A stretch of 64,000 nucleotides of DNA, taken from assembly GCA_963786195.1 (NCBI GenBank), contig CAWAYH010000001.1, positions 372,001 to 436,000 on the forward strand. The letters run 5' to 3'. Shown in pieces: positions 1-9,325 of this stretch. Each line of letters opens with the position of its first letter. Positions within the stretch are counted from its first letter, which is position 1. This stretch comes from CAWAYH01 sp963786195 (lineage in GTDB: Bacteria > Acidobacteriota > Vicinamibacteria > Vicinamibacterales > 2-12-FULL-66-21). A program made the translations under genes and the position numbers. The notes beneath the pieces were generated by a model. That model saw nothing but the letters and a program-made list of their open reading frames with translations. It made no database searches and was not told where the DNA came from.

Positions 1-1
1 G

Positions 2-151
2 GCCGTCAAGGGGATTCCCGAGGATCCGGATCGGACGCTGGTCCTTCAGGTCCTCGTGATGCCGATCCGTCAGTCGCGCGACGCATCGTGGCAGGGCCGT
101 GCCGGTCAGGAGACGCTGCTCGTGAGCGTTCTCACGCGAAAAGGACGTTAG
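2..151 (+). CDS. C-terminal end of an upstream gene, probably a pilin-like protein (partial)
   Basis: An open frame enters from the left edge and stops with TAG at 149-151, giving about 49 residues that end in VSVLTRKGR. The family cannot be recognised from this tail. It lies directly before PilW-like and PilX-like genes on the same strand, so a PilV/GspI-type minor pilin is the natural guess. That is inference from position only. Confidence 0.45.
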   Translation, partial: AVKGIPEDPDRTLVLQVLVMPIRQSRDASWQGRAGQETLLVSVLTRKGR

Positions 152-197
152 AAACGTGTTTCATGAACCCGATGCTCGTACCAAGGTGCGAGCGAGC

Positions 198-1241
198 ATG
201 GCGAGAGAGCGTGTGGGGGAGTCCGAGGGGCAAAGCCCCTCGGATAAGGCTAGCGAAGCGGGGTTTACATTCGTCGAGGCGATCGTCGCGCTCGGTCTCG
301 CGATAGGGCTTGCGCTCGTGCTCATGCAGCTGGCCGCGCACGGGCAGCGCGTCAGTCGCGCGCAGCCCGCCGCAGCCGATCTTCAGCAACGCCTGCGCGT
401 CACCGCCGAGATGATTCAGCGCGATTTGACGATGGCTGGCGCCGGACCGCTGCATGGCGCGGGGGTGTTGGCAGGCTCGCTGGCGGAATACGTGCCAGCC
501 GTCGTGCCCGCCAGGACGGGCACTCGCGCTCCCGATCCGGAGCTCTCGTGGTTCGGAGACCGCATCAGCCTCGATCTACGTGCCGGATGGTGGCTGGACG
601 TCCACGCTGACGGGAGACATGGCCGGTCCGTCAGCAGATGTTCCGATCGCCCCGGTCGCTCCCGGCTGTCCCGCGTCTGGGCTGTGCGGGTTCCGCGAGG
701 GATCGCGCGCCGTCATCCTCGACGCAACCGGTCCGGGCGCCGGTCACGACCTGTTTACCGTCACCGGAACGGCGGGCGGCCTTGCACATGCGGCGCCCAA
801 TGCCGCGTTCTCGCACGCTTACACAGCCGCTGCGAGCGTGGTGATGCCTGTCGTCCAGCGCGTGTATCACTTCGATCGCGCGAACCAGCGATTGATGTTG
901 TACAGACGGCTACCTCTCGGATATGCCGCTCATCGAAAACGTCGTCGATGTCCGATTTGGATACTACGGCGATAGAGGCGCGGGAGCACTCGAGGCGTTT
1001 GCGCCGGCCGCACTGACCGACGGACCAATTGCCGGCCGGAGTCCGAACCGCTTTGACGAAGACCTGCTGAGAATCCGCCGGGTCCGCGTGACGCTCCGGT
1101 TGCAGGCAGGGCGCGGACGATTTTCGCGGCGCCGGCGACTGGTTCCGGAGGCCGGGCACGTCGCCGAACGGGAACAGCTACCTGCGCGACTACGAGATGA
1201 CGTTCGATGTCAGCCCGCGCGGCCTGGTGTCTGCGAGATGA
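198..1241 (+). CDS. PilW-like type IV minor pilin, three frameshifts
   Basis: The protein starts with a short polar leader, then a prepilin peptidase site and hydrophobic helix: EAG|FTFVEAIVALGLAIG, with Phe at +1 and Glu at +5. After this comes a globular region with a conserved-looking VQRVYHFDRANQRLMLYR stretch, as in PilW proteins that join the pilus tip or priming complex. The frame must change near 575, 905 and 1110 to keep homologous-looking sequence. After the last shift it reads to TGA at 1239-1241, overlapping the next start. ATG 198 is preferred because it gives a 22-residue leader. GTG 156, with AAGGA upstream, is the alternative. The leader DNA contains a perfect inverted repeat (223-243). 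Confidence 0.7.
223..243. repeat. Perfect 9-bp inverted repeat inside the pilin leader
   Basis: The arms at 223-231 (CCGAGGGGC) and 235-243 (GCCCCTCGG) are perfectly complementary around AAA. They lie within the codons for the PilW-like leader peptide, between start codon and cleavage site. This is unusual for a prepilin leader and looks like a dispersed palindromic repeat. It could also be a translational hairpin. Confidence 0.6.
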
Positions 1242-1881
1242 AGCGATCGATGCTCGGCGATGCGCGCGGCGCAGCGCTTCTCATCGTGCTGCTGACGGCG
1301 GCCTTGCTCGCCGCGATTGCGGCGGCCCTTGTTGCAGTCTCGACGACGGAAACGCTGATCAGCGCGAGTCATCGACACGCCCAGGAGGCGTCGTACGGCG
1401 CAGAAGCCGCCCTCGAGCGGTCCCTGCACGACCTCGCGGCGTTGCCCGACTGGACCGTCGTGCTGGCGGTCCCGCCGGGCAACGTGCAGTCCACGTTCCT
1501 CGACGGCGCGATGTCGCCGCGACTCCCGGACGGCAGGAGGCTCGATCTCCAGCGGCAGACCACCGAACGTCAGCGGACGAGCGACACGCGTGACGGCCCG
1601 GATCGCTTCGGCGCCGATTGTCCGCAGTGGCGGCTCTTCGCCCATTCGGCACTATCGGAGTTGCTGTCCCCCGGCGAGATCCACCTGCCCCTGTACTCCG
1701 TGGTCTGGATTGCGGACGATGGCGCTGATGGTGATGGCGATCCGTCGGCGGACTCGAACAGCCGGGTGATCCTGCACGCCGCCGGTTTTGGCGCCGGGGA
1801 GCACGTCGGGCGGTCGAGGCGGAGGTGGTCCGATCCGATGGTGGGGAGGTGCGCGTGGTGGCGTGGCGCGAAGTTCGGTAG
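1238..1881 (+). CDS. PilX-like minor pilin / pilus assembly protein
   Basis: ATG 1238 overlaps the TGA of the PilW-like gene. The product begins MKRSMLGDARGAALLIVLL, followed by a long alanine/leucine helix. Then comes a TETLISASHRHAQEASYGAEAALERSL segment, the region just after the helix that is typical of PilX/GspK-like proteins (frequent 'A.EAGLERA'-type motif). The body carries a DDGADGDGDPSADSN acidic stretch. A frameshift near 1795 is needed. In the corrected frame the protein ends AVEAEVVRSDGGEVRVVAWR and stops with TAG at 1879-1881. It is a membrane-anchored, pilus-associated protein, translationally coupled to its upstream partner. Confidence 0.6.
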
Positions 1882-1994
1882 CTCGCGAACCCGCTCTCCG
1901 AGGGTCGGGAGCCGTGACCTGCCGGCCTGTTCCTTCCGATAAACCATCTACAGCGCCACGACCGCATGATCCGGTAGCGTGTTACGTCCGTATC

Positions 1995-2003
1995 TGATAC
2001 AAT
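1995..2003 (+). promoter_or_regulatory. Extended -10 promoter
   Basis: TGATACAAT matches an extended -10 (TGn plus TACAAT, five of six to TATAAT). It lies about 35 bp before ATG 2038 in an AT-rich island of otherwise GC-rich DNA. No good -35 box is seen, as is usual for extended -10 promoters. Confidence 0.45.
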
Positions 2004-2037
2004 TAATAGGTATTTAGCAGAATACGAGCACGATTGT

Positions 2038-2643
2038 ATGACTCGACGTTCTTCGATCTCGAGAGTCGTTCGCGTACTGGCAGCGGCCCTGACGGTGGCC
2101 GTCGCCTTTCCGCTTGCCGCGGCAGCACAGAAGCCTCCGCTGGCCGAAGTCGCCCGCCAGGAGCAGGAACGCCGCAAGGAGATCAAGACCGCGAAAAAGA
2201 TGCTGACCAACAAGGATCTGCCCGCGTCGGCGCTGCAGCCGGCGGCTCCGTCGTCGGCGGGTGCGCCGGCCGCCGGTGGTGCGGGCGAGGCCGCGGGAGC
2301 TGGGACACAGAAGCCCGCGGCGCCAGGCGCCGAGGCGCAGGCGCCTCCGCAGGGTGGTCAGAAGGACGAAGCGTCCTGGCGCAACCGGATCACGACTGCG
2401 CGTGAGAACCTCCGCAGAAGCGAGGCTGCGCTCGAAGCGTTCCAGAGTCGCGTCAATGGGCTGACCACGGATTTCGTCAATCGTGACGATCCGTACCAGC
2501 GCCAGAAGATTGGCGAGGAGCGGCAGAAGGCGTTGGAAGAGCTCGATCGCGTCAGACGCGAGATCGAAGGCTTCAAGATACAAATCGGCGACATCGAGGA
2601 AGAAGCGCGAAAAGCCGGCGTCCCACCCGGCTGGCTGCGCTAA
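2038..2643 (+). CDS. Secreted coiled-coil protein of unknown function
   Basis: 201 residues. A signal peptide (basic start MTRRSSISRVVR, hydrophobic core, AAAAQ at about residue 30) is followed by a charged segment and an Ala/Gly/Pro linker (about 60-110). The C-terminal half is a heptad-rich helix running RNRITTARENLRRSEAALEAF to EIEGFKIQIGDIEEEA. Cleavage would release a periplasmic or surface-attached coiled coil. The length and layout resemble short secreted proteins common in Acidobacteriota, but no named family is recognised. The frame is clean, and the gene lies 12 bp upstream of the NtrC-type regulator. Confidence 0.75.
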   Translation: MTRRSSISRVVRVLAAALTVAVAFPLAAAAQKPPLAEVARQEQERRKEIKTAKKMLTNKDLPASALQPAAPSSAGAPAAGGAGEAAGAGTQKPAAPGAEAQAPPQGGQKDEASWRNRITTARENLRRSEAALEAFQSRVNGLTTDFVNRDDPYQRQKIGEERQKALEELDRVRREIEGFKIQIGDIEEEARKAGVPPGWLR

Positions 2644-2655
2644 TTCACGCCCCGA

Positions 2656-4083
2656 GTGGCAGCCCCCGCCCAGATTCTCATCGTCGAGGACAAGGACTCG
2701 CTGCGTACGATGCTCCGTCACGCACTCGAGCGTCAGGGGCACGCCGTGCTCGAGGCGCGCGATCAGCCGGAAGCCGTTCGCATGCTTCAGCAGAGCCAGC
2801 CCGCGCTGATCCTGTCCGACCTGCGCCTGCCCGAAGGTGACGGGTTCGGCGTCCTGCGCGCCTCGAAGGAGTTCGATTCGGACATTCCGGTCATCGTCAT
2901 GACCGCGTACGGGAGCATCGAGGACGCCGTCGCCGCGATGAAGGAGGGCGCGCTGGATTTTCTCGGCGAAGCCCGTCGATCCGGATCACCTGGCCGCTGC
3001 TGGTCGCCCGCGCGCTCGAGCAGCGCCGGATGGTGACCGAGAACCTCCTGCTCAAGGAGGAGCTCGCCGTGCGGCGCGGCGCGCCGCAGCTCGTGGGCGA
3101 GGATGCGTCCCTGAGGAAAGTCTTCGCCTCGATGCAGCGCGCGGCCGCGACGGACACGACGGTGCTGCTCGAGGGGGAGAGCGGCACGGGCAAGGAGCTG
3201 TTCGCGCGGTCGCTGCACGCGTTGAGCCCGCGCGCCGACGCGCCGTTCGTCGCCATCAACTGCGCGGCCATCCCGGAAACGCTGCTCGAGACGCGAGCTC
3301 TTCGGTCACGAGAAGGGCGCGTTCACCGGCGCGGTGGCCAGAAAGCCGGGCAAGTTCGAGATGGCCCACCGCGGCACGCTGTTTCTCGACGAGATCGGCG
3401 ACCTGCCGCTGGCGCTGCAGGCCAAGATTCTCCGCGCGCTCGAAGAGAAGCGCTTCGAGCGCGTCGGCGGCACAGCGTCCGTCCAGGTGGACGTGCGCCT
3501 CGTGGCGGCGACCAACCGCGGCCTGCGTGCCGCGGTCGCGGCCAGACGTTTCCGTGAGGACCTGTTCTTCCGGCTGTCGGTGTTTCCGATAACCGTGCCG
3601 CCCCTGCGCGACCGGCCCGGTGACATTCCGCTTCTGGCGCGGTACTTCGTCGATCGGTTCTGCCGCGACATGAAGAAGTCGGCAATCGTGCTGTCGCCGT
3701 CGGCGATCGAGACGCTGGTCTCCTATCGATGGCCCGGCAACGTGCGCGAGCTCCAGAACTGTATCGAGCGCGCCGTGATTCTCGCGGACGGCGACACGCT
3801 GCTGCCGCGCCACCTGAATCTGTCCTTCAAGACGACCGAGCCGCAGGCCGAGCCGCCGGATCCGTGGGCCGAAGTTGATCTCACAGGTTCGCTGGCCGAC
3901 GCGACGCGTCGCGCGATCATGGAGGTCGAGCGCCGGAAGATCGAACAGGCGCTGAAGGAAGCCGATAACAGCAAGGGCCGCGCCGCCGAGCTGCTGCAGA
4001 TCAGCCACAAGCTCCTGCTGGCGAAACTGAAGGAGTATCGGATCGTTTCGCCGGATCCCTCGCGGTCGAAGCGCCGTTCGATC
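2656..4083 (+). CDS. NtrC-family sigma-54 response regulator, frameshifted
   Basis: The GTG start gives a receiver domain (ILIVEDKDSLRTMLRHALE; acceptor Asp in LILSDLRLPEGDG; Lys position near AKPVDP). An AAA+ sigma-54 activator domain follows: Walker A GESGTGKE, GAFTGA loop (in GHEKGAFTGAVARK), Walker B TLFLDEIGD, arginine-finger region and RWPGNVREL. It ends in a Fis-type helix-turn-helix (RAAELLQISHKLLLAKLKEY). Frames change near 2963, 2999 and 3290, where the receiver end, the linker and the ESELFGHEKG segment are recovered. The frame reads past 4083 into the antisense of aroB, so the true stop is uncertain. It activates sigma-54 promoters. The cognate kinase is not in the window, and pilin regulation is only a positional guess. 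Confidence 0.8.
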
Positions 4084-5189
4084 ACGCCCGCAACCCGAGG
4101 TCGCGAACCGCGGCCGTCAGCTCCTTGCCCGTCACGTCGGTCACCGTCCTCGTCGAGCCGATGCCGGTCGGCAGCACGAAGTGCAGCTGGCCCGCGACGA
4201 TCTTCTTGTCGTGACCGGTGGCGTCGACGATCTCTTTCGCTGGAAGATCCGAGACCGGAGGCAGCGGACCCATCTGCGTGATGAGCGCCGCGAGCGCCTC
4301 TTGATCGGCAGCGGGCATGATTGCCGCGCTTGACCGCCATGGCTGACGCACCCAGCATGCCGTACGCCACGGCCTCCCCATGCCGGAAGCGGCGGTATTT
4401 CGTCACCGCCTCGAGGGCGTGGCCGATCGTGTGGCCGAAGTTCAGTATTCGGCGCAGCCCCGACTCCCGCTCGTCCTGTTCGACGATATTGCCTTTGATG
4501 CGGCAGCAATCCGCGATCACGGTCGTCAGGACGCCCGGCTCACGCGCAAACAGCCCCGCCATCTGCGCACGCACCTGATCGAAGAGCGGCCGGTTGGCGA
4601 TGACGCCGTACTTGACGACTTCGTACAGGCCCGCCCTGAACTCGCGACGCGGCAGCGTCGACAGGAATCCCGGATCGACGACCACCGCGGCGGGCTGGTG
4701 GTAGGCGCCGATCAGGTTCTTCCCCGAGGCGTGGTTGACGCCGACCTTTCCGCCGATTGCGCTGTCCACCTGGGCCAGCAGCGTCGTCGGCACCTGGATG
4801 ATCGGAACGCCGCGCAGATAGGTAGCGGCCGCGAACCCGGCCGTGTCGCCGACGACGCCGCCGCCGGCGGCGATGATCGCGGTGGCGCGATCCGCCGTCG
4901 CGCGAATCAGCGCGTCGTAGATGCGGCCGACCGTCGCGAGCTGTTTGAAGCGTTCTCCGTCGGGAAGCAGGATCGCGTCGTCAGCGCTGACGCCATCGAA
5001 CGCGCCGGAGTGCAGGCGCCACACGGTCGGATTGGACACGATGAATCGCCGCTTCGGCGCGCCGATCGCATCGAGCAGCGTGGCGAGCTGACGTGCGGCC
5101 CCGGTGGCGATGTCGACAGGGTAGGCGCCGGACGGCGTGCGCACCTGGAAGCGAAGCGTGCCCGAAGCAGTCGGTAGGTCGCGGTTCAA
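4082..5189 (-). CDS. aroB: 3-dehydroquinate synthase, one frameshift
   Basis: Converts DAHP to 3-dehydroquinate in the shikimate pathway (cytosolic, NAD- and Zn-dependent). Family hallmarks are present in order: GGGVVGDTAGFAAATYLRG, VPTTLLAQVDSAIGGKVGVN, KNLIGAYHQP, LYEVVKYG, ILNFGHTIGHALE and FRHGEAVAYGM. The Zn-binding Glu and two His are in the last three. The frame shifts near 4320, and the C-terminus (KIVAGQLHFVLPTGIGSTRTV) follows in the new frame to TGA at 4084-4082. About 368 residues after correction, the normal size. Convergent with the regulator gene. It starts 44 bp from nadB, which is transcribed the other way. Confidence 0.93.
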
Positions 5190-5233
5190 AGCGGCGAAGT
5201 ATCGAATGGTAGGATAACAGGATCGGACACGAC

Positions 5234-6779
5234 GTGGACCTTCACGCCGATTTCCTCATCATCGGCAGCGGGATCGCGGGCCTTCGCGCGGCGGTGGAGC
5301 TCGCTGACTCCGCCCGGGTCCTCATCCTGACCAAGGCCGATCCGCAGGAAGGGAACACCGGCTACGCGCAGGGCGGCATCGCCGCAGCGCTGGGACCCGG
5401 AGACTCGCCCGACCTGCACGCCCGCGGACACGATGGCGGCCGGAGACGGCCTGTGCGACGAGCGGGCCGTGCGCGTCCTGGTCGAAGAAGGTCCCGGATA
5501 CGTCCGCGAGCTCATGGCGTGGGGCGCGGAGTTCGATCGCGCTCGGATGGGGAGCTCGCGCTGGCGATCGAAGGCGCGCACAGCGCGCGCCGCGTACTTC
5601 ACACGGGAGATGCCACCGGACGTGAGATCGGTCGCGTCCTCTGGCTCCAGGCGGCGGGCATGTCCGGCGTGCAGACCATCGATCACGCACGCGCGGTGGA
5701 CCTGATCGTCGACGACGGCCGCTGCACGGGCGTTCGGGTGGTTGGCGAGGACGGGACGACGGGTATCGCGCGGGCGCGGGCCGTGCTGCTCGCGACCGGC
5801 GGCGCCGGGCACGTCTACAGCGAGACCACGAATCCTCTCGTCGCGACCGGCGACGGTGTCGCCATGGCGTATCGGGCTGGCGCGGCGGTGAGCGATCTCG
5901 AGTTCGTGCAGTTTCATCCGACGGCGCTCAAGGTGCCCGGGCAGCCGCGGTTCCTGCTGTCCGAGGCGCTTCGTGGCGAAGGCGCCCGGCTCGTCAACGA
6001 CGCGGGCGAGGCGTTCATGCAGCGCGCGGATCCGGCCGGCGATCTGGCGCCCCGCGACCGGGTGGCGCGCGCGATCGAGCGGGAGGCGCGGCGAACCGGA
6101 CGTCCCGTCTACCTGACGCTCGCGCATCTCGATCCGCAGTATCGTGCACGAACGGTTCCCGCTGATTTCGGCGGCGTGCCGGCGCGCCGGGCTCGACCTC
6201 GCGCGCGATCGGATTCCGGTGGGGCCCGCGGCTCACTACGTCATGGGTGGCGTGCAGGCCGACATCGACGGGCGCACGTCGGTGCACGGCCTGTTCGCGG
6301 CCGGAGAAGTGGCGTGCACGGGCGTCCACGGCGCCAACCGCCTCGCGAGCAATTCGCTGCTCGAGGGACTCGTGTTCGGCGCACGGGCTGGAAAAACCAT
6401 GACGGGGGCATTGGGTTCAAGAGGTTCAACTGGTTCATCAGGTTCAAGGGGTTCATTGGGTTCACCGATTGACGTGGCCGATGCGCGTGAGATTCAGGCG
6501 CTGATGTGGCAGCGCGTCGGGTTGTTCCGGGATCGTGCCGGGCTCGAGGCGGCGTTGAGCCGGCTCGAACCGGAGGCGCGGACGGTCGAGGCGGCCATTC
6601 GTGACGGCGCTGTCATGGACAAGGCCGGCTGGCGCGCGGCCAGCCTGCTGACCGTGGCACGACTGATCGCGCGCGCGGCGCTTCGTCGCGAGGAGAGCCG
6701 CGGCGCGCACTATCGGACGGACTATCCGACACGCGACGATATACACTGGAAGCGCAGGGTGTCAGAGGTAGCAGAGTAA
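5234..6779 (+). CDS. nadB: L-aspartate oxidase, frameshifted, with a repeat-derived insert
   Basis: FAD enzyme that oxidises L-aspartate to iminoaspartate in NAD synthesis. The GTG start gives the Rossmann motif FLIIGSGIAGLRAAVELA. Then come the flavin and substrate elements NTGYAQGGIAAAL, VLLATGGAGHVYSETTNP, LEFVQFHPTAL and LLSEALRGEGARLVN, then GVHGANRLASNSLLEGLVFG. The C-terminal helical domain ends in RREESRGAHYRTDYP. Frames change near 5425, 5545 and 6140. Between the FAD domain and the C-terminal helices is a short Gly/Ser-rich stretch (GSRGSTGSSGSRGSLGS) encoded by a degenerate 'ggttcaa' repeat. TAA at 6777-6779 overlaps the proS start by one base. Confidence 0.92.
6413..6466. repeat. 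Degenerate 9-bp tandem repeat inside nadB
   Basis: About six imperfect copies of 'ggttcaagg'-type units (GGTTCAAGA, GGTTCAACT, GGTTCATCA, GGTTCAAGG and so on). They are in frame and translated as a Gly/Ser linker. The base composition is much less GC-rich than the gene around it. Confidence 0.85.
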
Positions 6780-8234
6780 TGACGAATCAGAAGAAAGAAG
6801 CGCTGGTCACCGAGATCACGCCTCAGTCCGAGGACTTCTCGCGGTGGTATCTGGACGTCGTGCGGCGAGCCGAGCTGGCGGACTACACAGAGGTGAAAGG
6901 CTGCATGGCCATCCGGCCCTACGGCTACGCCATCTGGGAGCTCATCCAGCAGGCGCTCGACAAGCGGTTCAAGGCCACCGGCCACGTCAACGCGTACTTT
7001 CCGCTCTTCATTCCCGCGAGCCTCCTGATGAAGGAGAAAGAGCACGTGGAAGGCTTCGCGCCGCAGGTCGCGTGGGTCACGCGCGGCGGCGACGAGGAGC
7101 TCGCGGAGCCGCTGGTCGTGCGTCCGACGTCCGAGGCCATCATCGGCACCCTGTACGCGAAGTGGATCCAGTCGTGGCGCGATCTGCCTGTCCTGATCAA
7201 CCAGTGGTGCAACGTGGTGCGCTGGGAAAAAGTCACGCGGCCCTTCCTCCGTACGACGGAATTCCTGTGGCAGGAAGGGCATACGGCTCACGAGACCGAA
7301 GAGGAAGCGCAGGAAGAGACGCTCCGAATCCTCGAGATCTATCGTGAGTTCGCGGAGACCGAGCTGGCGATCCCCGTCATTCACGGACAGAAGAGCGAGA
7401 GCGAGAAGTTTGCCGGCGCCTCGAAGACGTATTCAATCGAGGCGTTGATGGGCGACGGTCGCGCCCTGCAGGCCGGCACGTCCCACAACCTCGGTCAGAA
7501 CTTCGCGCGGGCCTTCGACATCCAGTTCCAGGGCCGCGACAAGACGCTGCAGCACGTCTGGACGACGTCGTGGGGCGTATCGACGCGGCTGATCGGCGGC
7601 GTGATCATGGCCCACGGCGACGACAGCGGGCTGATCCTCCCGCCACGCGTCGCACCGTATCAGATCGTGATTGTGCCCATTCCACGCGGGAACTGGCAGG
7701 AGACGGTGCTGCCAAAGGCTCGTGAGATTCAGGCGACGCTGGTGGCCCAGGGCGTGCGCGTGATGCTGGACGATCGCGAGGCGTACACGCCAGGCTGGAA
7801 GTTCGCCGAGTGGGAGATGCGCGGCGTTCCGCTGCAGGCTCGAGATCGGCCCGAAGGACCTCGAGAAGTCGCAGGTGATGCTCGCGCGGCGCGACACGCG
7901 CGAGAAGCTGCCGACGCCGATGGAAGGGCTCGTCGATCGCGTGACAGGTCTGCTTGTCGAAATCCAGCAGGCGCTTCTGCAGCGCGCCATCAACTTCCGG
8001 AACGAGCACACGACGCGCGTCACGACCTACGACGAGTTCAAGGTCGCCATGGAAGGGCGTCCTGGCTTCGTCATCGCGGGCTGGTGCGGAAGCGAGGACT
8101 GCGAGGCACAGATCAAGGCCGAGACACAGGCCACGCTCCGCAACATCCCGTTCAGCGGCCGGCACGTCACCGGGACATGCGTAAAGTGCGGAAACCCCGG
8201 GACGGGCGAGGCGTGGTTCGCCAAGGCGTACTGA
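6779..8234 (+). CDS. proS: Prolyl-tRNA synthetase, archaeal/eukaryotic-like type, one frameshift
   Basis: Charges tRNA-Pro with proline. It has the short class II architecture without the bacterial editing insertion: N-terminal SEDFSRWYLDVVRRAELADY, motif 2 VVRWEKVTRPFLRTTEFLWQEGHTAH (shown in part), and the proline site with GASKTYSIEALM and AGTSHNLGQNFA. Then follow the anticodon-binding domain and the C-terminal zinc-like domain with Cys residues in GWCGSEDCEAQ and GTCVKCGNPG. That C-terminal domain marks the ProS 'type 3' group. A frameshift near 7840 sits between GVPL and RLEIGPKDLEKSQV. About 485 residues. It follows nadB with a one-base overlap, so the two are co-transcribed. Confidence 0.95.
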
Positions 8235-8235
8235 G

Positions 8236-9248
8236 TCAGGGCACCTGTGGCACTCCAGATTTGCAGCGCCGCACTTCGCGTTGATTCGCTTCATGACGGA
8301 GTGCCGCCTGGTGATTCTCTCGCGCCGCGCAATCGCGTGAAACGCGGACGAGAGCTGATGCCGCCACCACGCATCGCTCGGGTCCGCGCGGCCCCAAGCT
8401 TCGGCCAGAGGCGCCAGGCACGCGCGGTCGCCCAGTACGTGCAGCGCCGCCAGGAACGACGCGGGTAGTCGCTGGTCCGCTCGAGACAGGGTCTCGCGCA
8501 GATCGTAGAGGGCCACGCGGCTCCCGCGCAGCGCGAGCGCCTGGTGGAGCGATCCCCGCACGGCGAGCCACGCATCGCGTTTCGCGCCGGCAGTCTCCTC
8601 GCGGCCCCGGACGAGGTCGATCACCTTCTGCAGGGCGCTGAGCGGCGCCGCGGCGGCGCGGGGTGCGAGCGCGTCGGCAAGCATCCCCGGATCGTCCGGA
8701 AGCCGACCTTCGATCGCATCATTCCAGACGGCATCCGCCTGCGCAGCCTCCCGATCCGCCGAGCGCACACGCTTCCGGAGAACGACGTCCGCGTCTTTCT
8801 GCAGGGCCTCGGCGACCTGCTCGCGGACGTCCTGCGGCATGTCCTGCAAGCCTTCGAACGCGGCCAGCCGAATCCGGCGATCGGCGCGGGGATCCAGCGC
8901 GAGGGTGACGAGCGTGTCCAGTGCCTCTGTGGCCGTGGCCTCGTGCGGTGTGTCGAGGAGCGCGCGCAGCACGCCGACACCTGCGATGGCGACGTCCCCC
9001 TCTTCGCCGATGGCTTGTCGTGCGAGCGCCGCCGCTCGCGGGTCGCCGATGGCTTCGAGCGTGCGAAGCAGCGCGACGCGCGCCGCCCGATCGGTGGTGC
9101 CGGAGTACGTCGAGATCAGCCGGCCAACGGCGCGGGCGCCGATGATGGCGAGCCGGGCCACCGCCGCCTCACGCCGGACGTCATCGTCGCTCTGGAGGGA
9201 TTCGATGAGCGGACGGATCTCGGCCGAGGCAGAGGCCTTGATGACCAT
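8236..9248 (-). CDS. HEAT-repeat protein
   Basis: About 330 residues of paired helices of about 30-40 residues: IRPLIESLQSDDDVRREAAV, ARLAIIGARAVGRLI, ALLRTLEAIGDPRAAALARQ, VGVLRALLDTPHEATATEAL and RIRLAAFEGLQDMPQDVREQ. This is the alternation of HEAT/PBS-lyase-like repeats, which act as protein-interaction scaffolds. No signal peptide, so cytosolic. The frame runs on into antisense of proS after VMKRINAKC. A shift of one base in the last 40 bp gives a stop at 8236-8238, two bases from the proS stop, so the C-terminus is uncertain. Partner unknown. Confidence 0.75.
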
Positions 9249-9265
9249 GGGTGGAGGCTAGTCGT

Positions 9266-9317
9266 AAGGGAAAAGGGAAAAGGGAAAAGGGAGAAGGGCA
9301 CGCCGGGCCCTTCTCCC
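9266..9317 (-). terminator. Hairpin terminator built from an 'aaaaggg' repeat, after the OmpA gene
   Basis: On the minus strand a perfect 10-bp stem (GGGAGAAGGG / CCCTTCTCCC) is followed by TTTTCCC repeated three times. It lies 9 bp past the OmpA-family stop codon and before the HEAT-protein gene. The T-runs fit intrinsic termination. The sequence is also one of the short-period repeats found across the window. Confidence 0.6.
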
Positions 9318-9325
9318 CCGGATAG

